Shown here piece after piece: positions 8,557-17,266 of a DNA stretch of 64,000 nucleotides (within the stretch, counting starts at the first letter, position 1; each line of letters begins with the position of its first letter). Source of the DNA: Pseudomonas graminis. Lineage in GTDB: Bacteria; Pseudomonadota; Gammaproteobacteria; Pseudomonadales; Pseudomonadaceae. The stretch spans positions 3,486,501-3,550,500 of the forward strand of contig NZ_CP053746.1 of assembly GCF_013201545.1 (NCBI RefSeq), in the 5' to 3' direction. The notes under the pieces were generated by a model. That model was not told the origin of the DNA. It did no database searches and saw nothing but the letters and a program-made list of their open reading frames with translations. The position numbers were made by a program, and so were the translations under genes.

Positions 8557-9474
8557 ATGCCTCGGGCAATCTGGAAAGGCGCGATCAGTTTTGGGCTGGT
8601 GCATATTCCTGTGGCGCTGGTGTCGGCGACGTCGCGGCAAGGTGTCGACTTCGACTGGCTGGACAAACGCAGCATGGACCCGGTCGGTTACAAGCGCATC
8701 AACAAGGTCTCCGGCAAGGAGATCAATAAAGAAAACATCGTCAAAGGCGTGCAGTACGAGAAGGGGCGCTACGTCGTTATCAGCGAGGACGAGATTCGCT
8801 CGGCGCACCCGAAATCGACCCAGACCATCGACATTTTCGGTTTCGTCGACAGCGACCAGATTCCGCTCCAGCACATCGACACGCCGTACTTCCTTGCCCC
8901 CGACAAGCGCGGCGAGAAGGTGTATGCCCTGTTGCGGCAAGCGCTGGTCGACACCGGCAAGGTGGCGCTGGCCCATGTGGTGATTCGCACCAGTCAGCAC
9001 CTGGCGGCGGTGATGCCGCTCGACTCTGCGATCGTACTCGTACTGTTGCGCTGGCCCTCGGAAGTGCGCGGGCTCGACAGCCTCGAGCTGCCCAAGGAGG
9101 CCACTGACGTCAAGCTCAGCAAAAGTGAGCTGGACATGGCCAAGCGGCTGATCAAGGACATGAGCACCGAGTGGACGCCGGACGCCGAAGAGTACCGCGA
9201 CACCTTCCAGGACCAGATCATGTCGCTGGTGGAAACCAAGGCCCGCGAAGGCAAGATCGAGAATGTGGAGACAGACGCCGGCGACACCGAGCGTAAGTCG
9301 GCGGACGTCATCGACCTGACCGAGCTGCTCAAGCGCAGCCTGGGCGGGCGCAGTGGTGCGGCCAAGGCGCCTGCAAAAGCCAAACCGGCCAGCAAGAGCA
9401 AAGCCGAGTCCAAGGACGATGCGCCAGCGAAACGCCGTGCGCCGCCCCGGAAGAAGACCACCAAGGCCTCTTGA
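8557..9474 (+). CDS. ku: Ku protein, bacterial non-homologous end joining
   Basis: A 305-residue homodimeric DNA-end-binding protein. The N terminus PRAIWKGAISFGLVHIPVAL is the hallmark of bacterial Ku, followed by the ring-forming core to about residue 255. The C-terminal tail is rich in Lys, Ala and Pro (from about 265) and fits the DNA- and LigD-interacting extension. The start at 8557 (MPRAIWK) is chosen because upstream in-frame codons add an unrelated N terminus. The ligD gene follows 60 bases downstream on the same strand, forming the standard two-gene NHEJ unit. Ku would bind broken ends and recruit LigD. Confidence 0.95.
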   Translation: MPRAIWKGAISFGLVHIPVALVSATSRQGVDFDWLDKRSMDPVGYKRINKVSGKEINKENIVKGVQYEKGRYVVISEDEIRSAHPKSTQTIDIFGFVDSDQIPLQHIDTPYFLAPDKRGEKVYALLRQALVDTGKVALAHVVIRTSQHLAAVMPLDSAIVLVLLRWPSEVRGLDSLELPKEATDVKLSKSELDMAKRLIKDMSTEWTPDAEEYRDTFQDQIMSLVETKAREGKIENVETDAGDTERKSADVIDLTELLKRSLGGRSGAAKAPAKAKPASKSKAESKDDAPAKRRAPPRKKTTKAS

Positions 9475-9534
9475 ACGCGTGTCCTGTTGTAGCGTTAAAA
9501 GATGCACCGTTCCAATGCGCAGAGGTTCATCGTC

Positions 9535-12210
9535 ATGACAAAACCTGTGAGTGAATACACCCGCAAGCGCAACTTCGATGTCACATCCGAGCCGGCCGAG
9601 AGCGAGGGCAAGACGCGAAGCAAGAAAGGCAAGGCGCTGAGTTTCGTCATTCACAAGCACGACGCGCGCAATCTGCATTACGACTTTCGCCTTGAGCTGG
9701 ATGGCACGCTGAAAAGCTGGGCAGTGCCGAAAGGACCGAGCCTGGACCCGAAGAATAAGCGCCTGGCGGTGCACGTCGAAGACCACCCGCTGGGCTACGG
9801 CACGTTTGAGGGCAGCATTCCCGAGGGCGAATACGGCGCAGGCGATGTGATCGTCTGGGACCGCGGCATCTGGCAGCCCCACGGCGATCCTCAGGAAACC
9901 TACAAGGCCGGCAAGCTCAAATTCACCCTGATCGGCGAAAAACTCACCGGCGACTGGGCGCTGGTGCGGACCCGCTTGCCGGGCAACAGCGGCAAGGAGC
10001 AGTGGCTGTTGATCAAGGAAAAGGACGACGCTGTGCGCTCGGGCGAGGAATACGACATCGTGGCTGACAAGCCGGCAAGCGTGGTCAGTGGCGCGACGGT
10101 GGGCGAGGGGCGCGCGCCGGCCAAGACCGCCAAACGTCGATCGGCAGCGTTTGAGCCCGCCACTGAAACGTCGACCGGGAATAAGCCTGCAAAAAAGCCT
10201 TCGGCGAAAAAAGCGAAGACGCCTGGCGCAAAGAAAAGTGTCGTGCCGGCCAAGCTCTCGCCTCAGTTGGCGACGCTCATGGACACCCCGCCCGAGGGCA
10301 AGTGGTTCTACGAAATCAAGTACGACGGCTACCGGATTCTGACTCGCATCATTGATGGCGAGGTGAAGTTTTTCACCCGTAACGGCAATGACTGGACCGA
10401 GCGACTGCCGTTGCAGGCCAAGGCCGTCGGTGAGTTGAAACTGGACAACAGCTGGCTGGACGGCGAAGTCGTGGTGCTCAACGACGCCGGGTTGCCGGAC
10501 TTTCAAGCGCTGCAGAATGCGTTCGACATCGACCGCAGCATGGACATCATCTACTACCTGTTTGACGTGCCGTTCCTGAACGGCGAAGACCTGCGCGAGA
10601 CGCCCGTGGAAGAACGCCGCGCCGCGCTGAAGAAAGTGCTGGGGCGACAGAAAAAGGGTCTGCTGCGATTCTCCGAAGCCTTCTCCGCCGGCCATCGCGA
10701 CATCATCGAAAGCGCGAGTCTGATGTCCCTCGAAGGCGTCATCGGCAAGCGGGCCGGCAGCGTGTACCAGTCGAAACGCAATGCCGACTGGATCAAGCTC
10801 AAGTGCAAGCTGCGGCAGGAGTTCGTCGTCGTCGGCTTCACCAAACCTCAGGGCGCGCGCAATGGTTTTGGCGCGCTGTTGCTGGCGGTGAACGAGGAGG
10901 GCGCGGGTCTGGTGTATGCCGGTCGGGTCGGCACGGGGTTCAATCAGCAGATGCTCGGCGACTTGCTTGAGCAGATGAAACCGCTGGAACAGGACGCCTC
11001 GCCGCTGGCGAAAAAAGTGACCAGCGCCCAGGCCCGGGGTGTGCACTGGATAAAGCCGACCTTGGTGGCGGAGGTCGAGTTCGGCGAATGGACCCGTGAC
11101 GGCATCATTCGTCACTCGGCGTTTGTCTCGTTGCGCAGCGATAAGCCGGCCAGTGAAGTGGTCCACGAATACCCCAGGACGCCGAGAGACATCAAAGCAC
11201 CGTTCAAACCCAGCGCCGCCAAAGCCAAAGCGCCGAGCAAGAAATCCGCGACCCGCGCCGATCCTTCAGCCGAGAAGCCAAAGCCGGCCAGCAAGCGTGC
11301 AGGCAAGGACCGCATCGACGTGGCCGGCGTGATGGTCAGCCACCCCGAACGGGTGATCGACGCCGAAAGCGGTCTGCACAAGATCGAGCTGGCGCAGTAT
11401 TACGAATCGGTGGCGGACTGGATTTTGCCGCACCTCGACCATCGGCCCGTGGCGCTGTTGCGCTGCCCCGAAGGCGTGGAGGGCGAGCAGTTTTTCCAGA
11501 AACATTCCGAGCGCATGGCGATCCCCAACATCAAGCAGCTGGACCCCAAGCTCGACCCCGGCCACGCGCGTTTGATGGAGATCGACAGCGTCAAGGCACT
11601 GGTCGGTGCGGCGCAGATGGGCACCATCGAACTGCACACCTGGGGCGCGACCTACGATCAGATCGAGCTGCCGGACCACTTCGTCCTGGATCTCGACCCG
11701 GACGACCAGTTGCCCTGGCGCAGCATGATCGAAGCCACGCAACTGACGTTGTCGACCCTCGACGAGCTGGGCCTGGATGCGTACGTCAAGACCAGCGGCG
11801 GCAAGGGCATGCACATCGTCGTGCCGCTGGCGCGCCGGGCGGATTGGGAGTCGGTCAAAGCCTTCGCCAAGGCGCTGGCGCAATTCATGTCGCGGGAGCT
11901 GCCGGACCGATTCACTGCGACGTCCGGGCCGAAGAACCGCGTCGGAAAGATTTTCATCGATTACCTGCGTAACAGCCGGGGCGCCAGCACCGTGGTGGCC
12001 TATTCGGCGAGGGCGCGGCCGGGGTTGCCGGTGTCGGTGCCGATCAGCCGTGACGAGCTGACCGAGGTGAAGTCCTCGGCGCAGTGGAACATCGCCAATC
12101 TGCAGCAGCGGTTGCGCAAGCTGAAGGCTGACCCGTGGGCCGGTTACAAGAACACCCAGCGGCTGACCAAACCGATGTGGAAACGCCTGGGCGCCACACC
12201 GCCGGCGTGA
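9535..12210 (+). CDS. ligD: Multifunctional DNA ligase D (phosphoesterase-ligase-polymerase)
   Basis: An 891-residue NHEJ enzyme with all three domains in the Pseudomonas order. The 3'-phosphoesterase domain (about 1-185) contains HDARNLHYDFRLELDG. An Ala/Lys/Pro linker follows. The ATP-dependent ligase domain has the adenylated lysine K262 in KYDGYR and later VIGKRAGSVY and IKLKC. After a second Lys-rich linker comes the primase-polymerase domain, with catalytic acids D719 and D721 in DLDPDD and HIVVPL downstream. The ATG at 9535 (MTKPVSEYTRKRNF) gives a normal N terminus; an in-frame ATG at 9502 would add 11 residues. It joins, trims and fills DNA ends with Ku. Confidence 0.95.
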   Translation: MTKPVSEYTRKRNFDVTSEPAESEGKTRSKKGKALSFVIHKHDARNLHYDFRLELDGTLKSWAVPKGPSLDPKNKRLAVHVEDHPLGYGTFEGSIPEGEYGAGDVIVWDRGIWQPHGDPQETYKAGKLKFTLIGEKLTGDWALVRTRLPGNSGKEQWLLIKEKDDAVRSGEEYDIVADKPASVVSGATVGEGRAPAKTAKRRSAAFEPATETSTGNKPAKKPSAKKAKTPGAKKSVVPAKLSPQLATLMDTPPEGKWFYEIKYDGYRILTRIIDGEVKFFTRNGNDWTERLPLQAKAVGELKLDNSWLDGEVVVLNDAGLPDFQALQNAFDIDRSMDIIYYLFDVPFLNGEDLRETPVEERRAALKKVLGRQKKGLLRFSEAFSAGHRDIIESASLMSLEGVIGKRAGSVYQSKRNADWIKLKCKLRQEFVVVGFTKPQGARNGFGALLLAVNEEGAGLVYAGRVGTGFNQQMLGDLLEQMKPLEQDASPLAKKVTSAQARGVHWIKPTLVAEVEFGEWTRDGIIRHSAFVSLRSDKPASEVVHEYPRTPRDIKAPFKPSAAKAKAPSKKSATRADPSAEKPKPASKRAGKDRIDVAGVMVSHPERVIDAESGLHKIELAQYYESVADWILPHLDHRPVALLRCPEGVEGEQFFQKHSERMAIPNIKQLDPKLDPGHARLMEIDSVKALVGAAQMGTIELHTWGATYDQIELPDHFVLDLDPDDQLPWRSMIEATQLTLSTLDELGLDAYVKTSGGKGMHIVVPLARRADWESVKAFAKALAQFMSRELPDRFTATSGPKNRVGKIFIDYLRNSRGASTVVAYSARARPGLPVSVPISRDELTEVKSSAQWNIANLQQRLRKLKADPWAGYKNTQRLTKPMWKRLGATPPA

Positions 12211-12218
12211 AGCATGGG

Positions 12219-13142
12219 TCACCCGCCGACAGCGCTGATCAGGCTGCGCCGCATCTGACCGGGCGCTATCCCGTAGGTGTCCTTGAAGACTTTGCTGAAC
12301 GCCGCCTGGGATTGGTAGCCGACCTGGGCGGCGATGTCGCTCAGGCCTTCTTTCGACGCACTTAATAACCCATAGGCCCGTTGCATGCGAACCTGGGTCA
12401 GCAACGTCCACGGCGAGCTGCCGCTGAGTTTCGTGAACGCGCGCATGAAGGTCGCGCGGGACATGTTCGCTCGTTCAGCCAAGGCGTCGACGTTCCAGTC
12501 ATGGGACGGATTTTCCAGCATTGCCTGCCACGCCCGACCCAGCCGTTTGTCTGTCAGCAGCGCGAGGCTGCCGGTGTGTTGCGGGAACTGGCCAAGGTGC
12601 TCGCGCAAGACGAGGGTGAACAGCGCCGAGGTCAATGCATTGACCATGAACTGGCCCCCCGCCAGGTTGGCGTCCGCTTCACTGCGCAACAGCGCGACCA
12701 GCGCCGGCACCGGATCGCTGCTGCCCAGCGCCTGGGTCGAGACCTTCATATGATCGGGGAGGGACGAGAACAGCATCGCGTGGGGCTGATGGATGAAGCG
12801 GCCGCACAGTAAATCCAGCTCGACCCCGTCGCCGAAGCGTTGCATCGGCAGTAAGCCTGCGTCAGTCCGGCGCTGGGGCCGGGAAGGCGTCACGCGCTGG
12901 CCGGGGCTCAACAACAGGTGCTGGCTGCCTCGCGGCAGAACCAGAATGTCCCCTGCCGTCAGGGTCAATCGTTGTCGATCGGCCATCTCAACGTGACAGT
13001 GCCCGGCCAGCACAATGTGGTAGGGCGACGTGCCGGCGGGTTCCTGTGCATGGTCGAGGGCCCAGTCACCCTGAAACTGACAGCGAAGGTCGAGGCTGCC
13101 GCGGATGTCAGCGAGGGCGATGAGCGTATCAATGGCATTCAT
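12219..13142 (-). CDS. AraC-family transcriptional regulator with cupin sensor domain
   Basis: A 307-residue regulator. The N-terminal part (about 1-170) is an AraC-binding cupin of the kind annotated as cupin_6, with TAGDILVLPRGSQH in the middle. The C terminus carries two helix-turn-helix motifs, the first at WNVDALAERANMSRATFMRAF and the second around GLSDIAAQVGYQSQAAFSKVF. The ATG at 13142 (MNAIDTL) is preferred over a TTG 10 codons upstream. It is divergent from the AhpD-like gene at 13255, with about 110 bases between them. Regulators of this family usually control such a divergent neighbour, so that gene is the likely target. Confidence 0.85.
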   Translation of the reverse strand: MNAIDTLIALADIRGSLDLRCQFQGDWALDHAQEPAGTSPYHIVLAGHCHVEMADRQRLTLTAGDILVLPRGSQHLLLSPGQRVTPSRPQRRTDAGLLPMQRFGDGVELDLLCGRFIHQPHAMLFSSLPDHMKVSTQALGSSDPVPALVALLRSEADANLAGGQFMVNALTSALFTLVLREHLGQFPQHTGSLALLTDKRLGRAWQAMLENPSHDWNVDALAERANMSRATFMRAFTKLSGSSPWTLLTQVRMQRAYGLLSASKEGLSDIAAQVGYQSQAAFSKVFKDTYGIAPGQMRRSLISAVGG

Positions 13143-13254
13143 AGGCGACTTTCGGACAAAAGAATGAGCCAAACGAGCAAGTCGCCGCGCCGTGACTGGC
13201 GGAGACTGAAGGTGTTCCGGCGCAGTCTAGTCGCCGCCCTCAGGAGATACCATC

Positions 13255-13596
13255 ATGTTCAGCAATTGGCCCGATCTGGTTTCCACCATCAAGCAGTCGT
13301 TTGGTGCGCTGTCCAAATCCAACCCTAAAATGGTCAAGGCCTACATGGCCCTTGGCGAAGCCGCCGCAGAGAACAATGTTCTCGACGCCAAGACCCGCGA
13401 GTTGATTTCCCTCGCTGTTGCCGTCACTACTCGCTGCGACGGCTGTCTCGGCACCCATGCCCAGGCCGCGATTGCCGCTGGCGCGACCCGCGAAGAAGTC
13501 GCCGCCGCCCTGGCCACCGCGATCTCGTTGAACGCAGGCGCGGCGTACATCTACTCGATGCACGCGCTGGAAGCGTATGACGCGTTGAAGTCATAA
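13255..13596 (+). CDS. Carboxymuconolactone decarboxylase family protein (AhpD-like)
   Basis: A 113-residue cytoplasmic protein with the AhpD-like core: RELISLAVAVTTRCDGC followed by LGTHAQAAIAAGATREEV. The CDGC pair followed by H five residues later matches the redox-active CxxC...H of AhpD-type alkylhydroperoxidases. A decarboxylase role is less likely because the CxxC is intact. AGGAG lies upstream of the ATG at 13255. It faces away from the AraC regulator at 12219-13142, which probably controls it. The physiological partner is unknown. Confidence 0.85.
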   Translation: MFSNWPDLVSTIKQSFGALSKSNPKMVKAYMALGEAAAENNVLDAKTRELISLAVAVTTRCDGCLGTHAQAAIAAGATREEVAAALATAISLNAGAAYIYSMHALEAYDALKS

Positions 13597-13675
13597 ATCG
13601 CGTTAGCTCGCGGCGATACGCAAAGGCTGGCAGGGTGCCTGCCGGTCTTACGCGTCGCTTCCGCACTTGGTTAGA

Positions 13676-14011
13676 TCACTTGACCCCGTCAGTCCGCTCG
13701 CCCACTTCCGCCGGGTAGAACTCCCCTTCAAGCCCTGCGGTCAGCAGGCGTTCACGCACTTGTGTTTCGACTTCAAGCACCTGCTCAGAGTCGTCGATGT
13801 CGTCAACCACCAGCCAGACCGGCATGACGTTCTGACCATGGGTGCCTTCGCTGAGCATGTCGTGGGAGAAGACTTGGTTGGCGCGCCACAGGCACAGTTC
13901 GTCATCGGTGTGGCCGGGTTCGCGAACGGCGGTCGGCGAGGTCAGCCAGATTTCGGTGTAGGGGCGCAGGTCGGCGTTGGCGAGTTCGTTTAGGGTAATG
14001 ACGGTTTTCAT
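13676..14011 (-). CDS. Conserved hypothetical protein, 111 residues
   Basis: A soluble, acidic protein starting MKTVITLNELANADLRPYTE, with GGAGG eight bases before the ATG at 14011. The frame extends 13 codons further upstream, but those codons lack a ribosome site. There is no signal peptide, membrane segment or known motif. The content is rich in Glu, Asp and Val, with a possible alpha/beta fold. It stands alone between the AhpD-like gene and a repeat-rich gap. No function can be assigned. Confidence 0.65.
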   Translation of the reverse strand: MKTVITLNELANADLRPYTEIWLTSPTAVREPGHTDDELCLWRANQVFSHDMLSEGTHGQNVMPVWLVVDDIDDSEQVLEVETQVRERLLTAGLEGEFYPAEVGERTDGVK

Positions 14012-14110
14012 TTGGTGTCCTCCAGTGTTCAAGATGGAGTTGTGACGCATGGGGCTGCCCAGCGTTCCCGCGATCTGCGCAGGTGGTCGCGGTATTTGCC
14101 GAGATCAAGA

Positions 14111-14173
14111 GCGTCTGCCTGGGGGCAGACTGTTTCGCCTTCGGCGACTTACTTTTGAAAAGCACCAAAAGTA
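14111..14173. repeat. Two short hairpins of a Pseudomonas intergenic repeat
   Basis: GTCTGCC-TGGG-GGCAGAC (14111-14128) is followed by CTTACTTTTG, eight bases, then CAAAAGTAAG (14146-14173), both perfect stems. The second hairpin motif recurs between genes in many Pseudomonas genomes (from memory). It opens the repeat-filled gap before the aldo/keto reductase. Confidence 0.7.
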
Positions 14174-14228
14174 AGCAAAAGTGCCTGCTCTCGGTTTGGC
14201 CCTTCCTTCGTCAGGGTTCCTTCACTCC

Positions 14229-14319
14229 GGTCTCGCTCCGTGGGCCCGCCGCCATCCGCCATCCATGGCGGGGGGCGGCTCTCGCGGCATCCATGCCGCT
14301 CGGCCCACGGAGCGAGACC
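14229..14319. repeat. Long inverted repeat with 18-base perfect arms
   Basis: GGTCTCGCTCCGTGGGCC at 14229-14246 is exactly complementary to 14302-14319. The 55-base centre itself contains inverted pieces around CCATCCATGGCGG and GGCATCCATGCC. Open frames here run on both strands only because of the symmetry and GC bias; none has a ribosome site. Confidence 0.7.
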
Positions 14320-14407
14320 TGCGTTCAGCCTGCACCAAAGTCGCGTTTTGTGTCGTCTGGAATTGCTGCGTACGAGGATCAAAAGCAGGGCAAAAGCAGG
14401 GCAACAG

Positions 14408-14494
14408 CTTCCCGGCTAAAGCCGGTCCTACGGGGGGAGGGGGTTTCACTGACTGCACGCAGTGCTTTTAGTGGGACCGGCTTCAGCCGGGAAG
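14408..14494. repeat. Paired REP elements (BIME-like)
   Basis: CTTCCCGGCTAAAGCCGG at the left and CCGGCTTCAGCCGGGAAG at the right form two inverted REP units, each with its own GGCT-AGCC type hairpin. A unit of the same family recurs at 54343-54403. A further repeat with CCCACGCTCCGCGTGGG lies just downstream (14526-14542). Confidence 0.8.
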
Positions 14495-14525
14495 AGGCCA
14501 GTCCAGGCGCTGATGTTTGATCGTT

Positions 14526-14569
14526 CCCACGCTCCGCGTGGGAATGCATCCAGAGACGCTCTGCGTCAT
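14526..14569. repeat. Short palindromic repeat
   Basis: CCCACG-CTC-CGTGGG type hairpin followed by AGACGCTCTGCGTC, a second short palindrome. This is a common dispersed Pseudomonas repeat. With the preceding elements it fills the 690-base gap between 14011 and 14701, which contains no gene I can support. Confidence 0.6.
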
Positions 14570-14700
14570 TCCGGGTAGTTAGGGGAATGATTTGGTTCCA
14601 GCGCAGACCCGCGATCTGCGCAGATGGTCGTGCGGACTTGAACCGAGGCCGCCTGCGTGGGGTCGACCACTGTGCGTTCACGTCAGCCCGCCCCGGAGAC

Positions 14701-15678
14701 ATGCCCGTGACCGACCCACGCCCGCTCACCCGCAGAAGACTGATCACTCTGGCAGCAGGTGCCTGGGCGGCGCTTGCTCTTGACGCGTTCGGGCGCCGTG
14801 CGCAGGCATTCGAAGCCCCACCACCCGGCACATCCCCCGGTCAAACAGGAGAGCGGAACATGCTCACGCGAGACATTCCATCCAGCGGCGAAGCCTTGCC
14901 GATGATCGGACTTGGCACCTATCGCGGGTTCGATGTCGAACCCGCGAGCGACGGGTACAAACTGCTGCCCGCCGTGGTCGACCAGCTGTTTCAGGCGGGC
15001 GGCACGGTGATCGACAGTTCACCGATGTACGGCCGCGCCGAGGAAACCACCGGCGAGTTGCTGTCGATCCATCAGCCGTCATCGCCAGCGTTCCTGGCGA
15101 CCAAGGTCTGGACACGAGGACGGGACGAAGGCATTGCCCAGATGGAAGCGTCGTTTCGGCTATTGCGAACCGCGCGCATCGACCTCATGCAGATCCATAA
15201 CCTGCTGGACTGGAAGACCCACCTGCCGACGCTGCGTCAGTGGAAAGAGGAAGGGCGCATTCGTTACATCGGTCTCACGCACTACACCCCATCGGCCTAC
15301 GACGAGGTCGAAGCTGCGCTGAAGGCTGAGGCGTTTGATTTTCTGCAGATCAATTACGCACTGGACGATCGCGCCGTCGAGGCACGGCTGCTGCCGCTTT
15401 GTCGCGAGCGCGGGGTGGCGGTGATTTGCAATCGGCCGTTCGGTGGCGGCGGTCTGCTCGGCCGCTTGCGCAACACGCCGCTGCCGGGCTGGGCGGGGGA
15501 GGTTCAGGCCAGGAGCTGGGCGCAGCTGGCGCTGAAGTTTCTGATCTCACACCCGGCAGTGACGTGCGCGATCCCTGGTACGGGCAATCCCAAATACATG
15601 AAGGAAAACGCCGAAGCTGCGCGTGGTCCGCTGCTCACCGACGCCCAGCGGCAACAGCTGATTGCATTGGTGGGGTGA
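14701..15678 (+). CDS. Aldo/keto reductase with Tat-type leader
   Basis: A 325-residue oxidoreductase. The first 35 residues hold TRRRLITLAAGAWAALALDA, an Arg-rich stretch followed by a hydrophobic core, which resembles a twin-arginine (Tat) signal, so export to the periplasm is possible. The catalytic domain keeps the AKR residues: D and Y in VIDSSPMYGRAEE, K in ATKVW, and H in QIHNLLDW. The cofactor would be NADPH. The ATG at 14701 has GGAGA seven bases upstream; the frame continues upstream into repeats and is not used there. It is a single gene with repeats on its left side. The substrate is unknown. Confidence 0.82.
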   Translation: MPVTDPRPLTRRRLITLAAGAWAALALDAFGRRAQAFEAPPPGTSPGQTGERNMLTRDIPSSGEALPMIGLGTYRGFDVEPASDGYKLLPAVVDQLFQAGGTVIDSSPMYGRAEETTGELLSIHQPSSPAFLATKVWTRGRDEGIAQMEASFRLLRTARIDLMQIHNLLDWKTHLPTLRQWKEEGRIRYIGLTHYTPSAYDEVEAALKAEAFDFLQINYALDDRAVEARLLPLCRERGVAVICNRPFGGGGLLGRLRNTPLPGWAGEVQARSWAQLALKFLISHPAVTCAIPGTGNPKYMKENAEAARGPLLTDAQRQQLIALVG

Positions 15679-15768
15679 GCACCCGTCAGGGGGCTGATTT
15701 ATTTACAACGCTTCAGCGTCAATCAATCGGTCCTCGGTCAGGAGGCTTAGCCGACACCGGCCCCGTCA

Positions 15769-17082
15769 TTACCTATTCACCAGCTTCGCCGGCAACGCCA
15801 CCACCAGCAGGCTGCTCAACATCAAACACCCGGCAAAGAACCACAACGCCCCGGCGCTGCTGCCAGTGACGTCGATCGCAATGCCCATCATCGAGTTGCT
15901 CACCAATCCCGCAATGTTCGCCAGCGAGCAGGCCAAAGCAAAGCCTGTGGCCGCCGCCCGGCCTTTGAGGAACGTGGCCGGCAGGCTGAAGAACACCGGC
16001 ACGGCACCGATGATGGCGGCTGAAGCGACGGCGAACAGCGCGACGGTCACGACCAAGTTATGGGTGAAGAACGGGCTGGCGGCCATGGCCACGGCGCCGA
16101 TCCAGAACGGCACGATGATGTGCCAGCGACGTTCGCGCCGGCGGTCGGAGCTGGCGCCGATCATCAGCATGCCGATCAACGCGGCCACGCTGGGCAATGC
16201 GGTCAGCACGCCGATGTGGAAGGTGTCGGTGACCCCGGCGTTTTTGATGAACGTCGGCATCCAGAAGCCCATGGCGTAGGCGCTGAGCAGGATCGAGAAA
16301 TCGATGCCGCCGAGCATCCACACTTTCAGATTGAAAAAGCCGTCACGAAAGCTGTGCTTGCTGTCTTTGCCCTCGGCATCGTCCAGGCGCAGTTCGCCTT
16401 CCAGCAACGTTTGTTCTGTGCTGTTCAGCCATTTGGCTTCTTTCGGATTATTCGGCAGCGCCCAGAACGTCATCACCCCCAGCAGCACGCTGGGAATGCC
16501 CTCGATCAGGAACAGCCACTGCCAGCCGCGCAGGCCGGCGGTCTGGTCGAAATGGCCCATGATCCAGCCCGACAGCGGGCCGCCGATGACGCTGGAAAGC
16601 GGCAGGCCGATCATGAACAACGCGATGATGCGGCCACGGCGATAGGTCGGGAACCAGGTGGTCAGGTAGAACAACACGCCCGGCAGAAAGCCCGCTTCAG
16701 CGGCGCCGAGCAAAAACCGCAGCACGTAAAACTGCGTCGGCGTGCTGACGAACAGCGTGCAGGACGACAGCAAACCCCACGTGATCATGATCCGCGCGAT
16801 CCAGATTTTCGCGCCGACCTTCTCCAGCACCAGGTTGCTCGGCACTTCGAAGAGGATATAGCCGACGAAGAACAGCCCGGCGCCCAGCCCGAACGCGGTC
16901 TCGCTGAAGTGCAGCTGGTCGAGCATCTGCAGCTTGGCGAAACCGATGTTGATGCGGTCCAGGTAAGCGGCCAGGTAGCAGAAGCACAGGAAGGGAATGA
17001 GCTTCCAGGTGATCTTGCTGTACAGCGCCTTGATCGGGTCCGCGGCTAAGTTCGCGGAGGTTTCTACATTCGCAGAGGGCAT
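15769..17082 (-). CDS. nicT: MFS transporter of the nicotinate cluster (NicT-like)
   Basis: A 437-residue anion:cation symporter-family MFS protein with about 12 membrane helices. The first helix and loop read FLCFCYLAAYLDRINIGFAK, the usual start of this family. Its place as the last gene of the leftward nicC-nicD-nicF set matches nicT of P. putida KT2440, where it is thought to import nicotinate or a related acid across the inner membrane. A 160-base gap with an imperfect inverted repeat separates it from nicF. Assignment rests mainly on family and position. Confidence 0.8.
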   Translation of the reverse strand: MPSANVETSANLAADPIKALYSKITWKLIPFLCFCYLAAYLDRINIGFAKLQMLDQLHFSETAFGLGAGLFFVGYILFEVPSNLVLEKVGAKIWIARIMITWGLLSSCTLFVSTPTQFYVLRFLLGAAEAGFLPGVLFYLTTWFPTYRRGRIIALFMIGLPLSSVIGGPLSGWIMGHFDQTAGLRGWQWLFLIEGIPSVLLGVMTFWALPNNPKEAKWLNSTEQTLLEGELRLDDAEGKDSKHSFRDGFFNLKVWMLGGIDFSILLSAYAMGFWMPTFIKNAGVTDTFHIGVLTALPSVAALIGMLMIGASSDRRRERRWHIIVPFWIGAVAMAASPFFTHNLVVTVALFAVASAAIIGAVPVFFSLPATFLKGRAAATGFALACSLANIAGLVSNSMMGIAIDVTGSSAGALWFFAGCLMLSSLLVVALPAKLVNR

Positions 17083-17159
17083 GGGTGTCTCCTGGCGGTT
17101 CTACGACCGGTGAGCGCGGCGGCTGATTTTGCCTGCGTTTGCGGTGTTGTCATATGGGG

Positions 17160-17266
17160 GAAGAAGCGGCAAGCGGTAAGCCTCAAGCTGCAAGAGGGGA
17201 CCGCGTGCTCTTCACTTGCGGCTTACCGCTTGTAGCTTGCAGCTCATCGCTTACCGGTTGCCGCTC
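17160..17266. repeat. Imperfect inverted repeat between nicT and nicF
   Basis: GCAAGCGGTAAGC on the left (about 17171) pairs with GCTTACCGCTTG on the right, and CAAGCTGCAAG pairs with CTTGTAGCTTGCAG. A third related copy, ATCGCTTACCGGTTGCCGC, follows. The whole could fold into a long hairpin after nicF and reduce readthrough into nicT. Confidence 0.65.

Noticed and set aside
8533..11166. 877-codon minus-strand open frame
   Set aside because: It lies antisense to ku and ligD, both certain genes; GC-rich third positions keep the other strand open. No family likeness is seen in it.
14083..14520. Open frames in the repeat-rich gap
   Set aside because: They arise from inverted repeats (similar products on both strands) and lack ribosome sites.
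17160..17266. Possible CRISPR-like array between nicT and nicF
   Set aside because: There are only two to three imperfect and partly inverted copies, no regular spacers and no cas genes.
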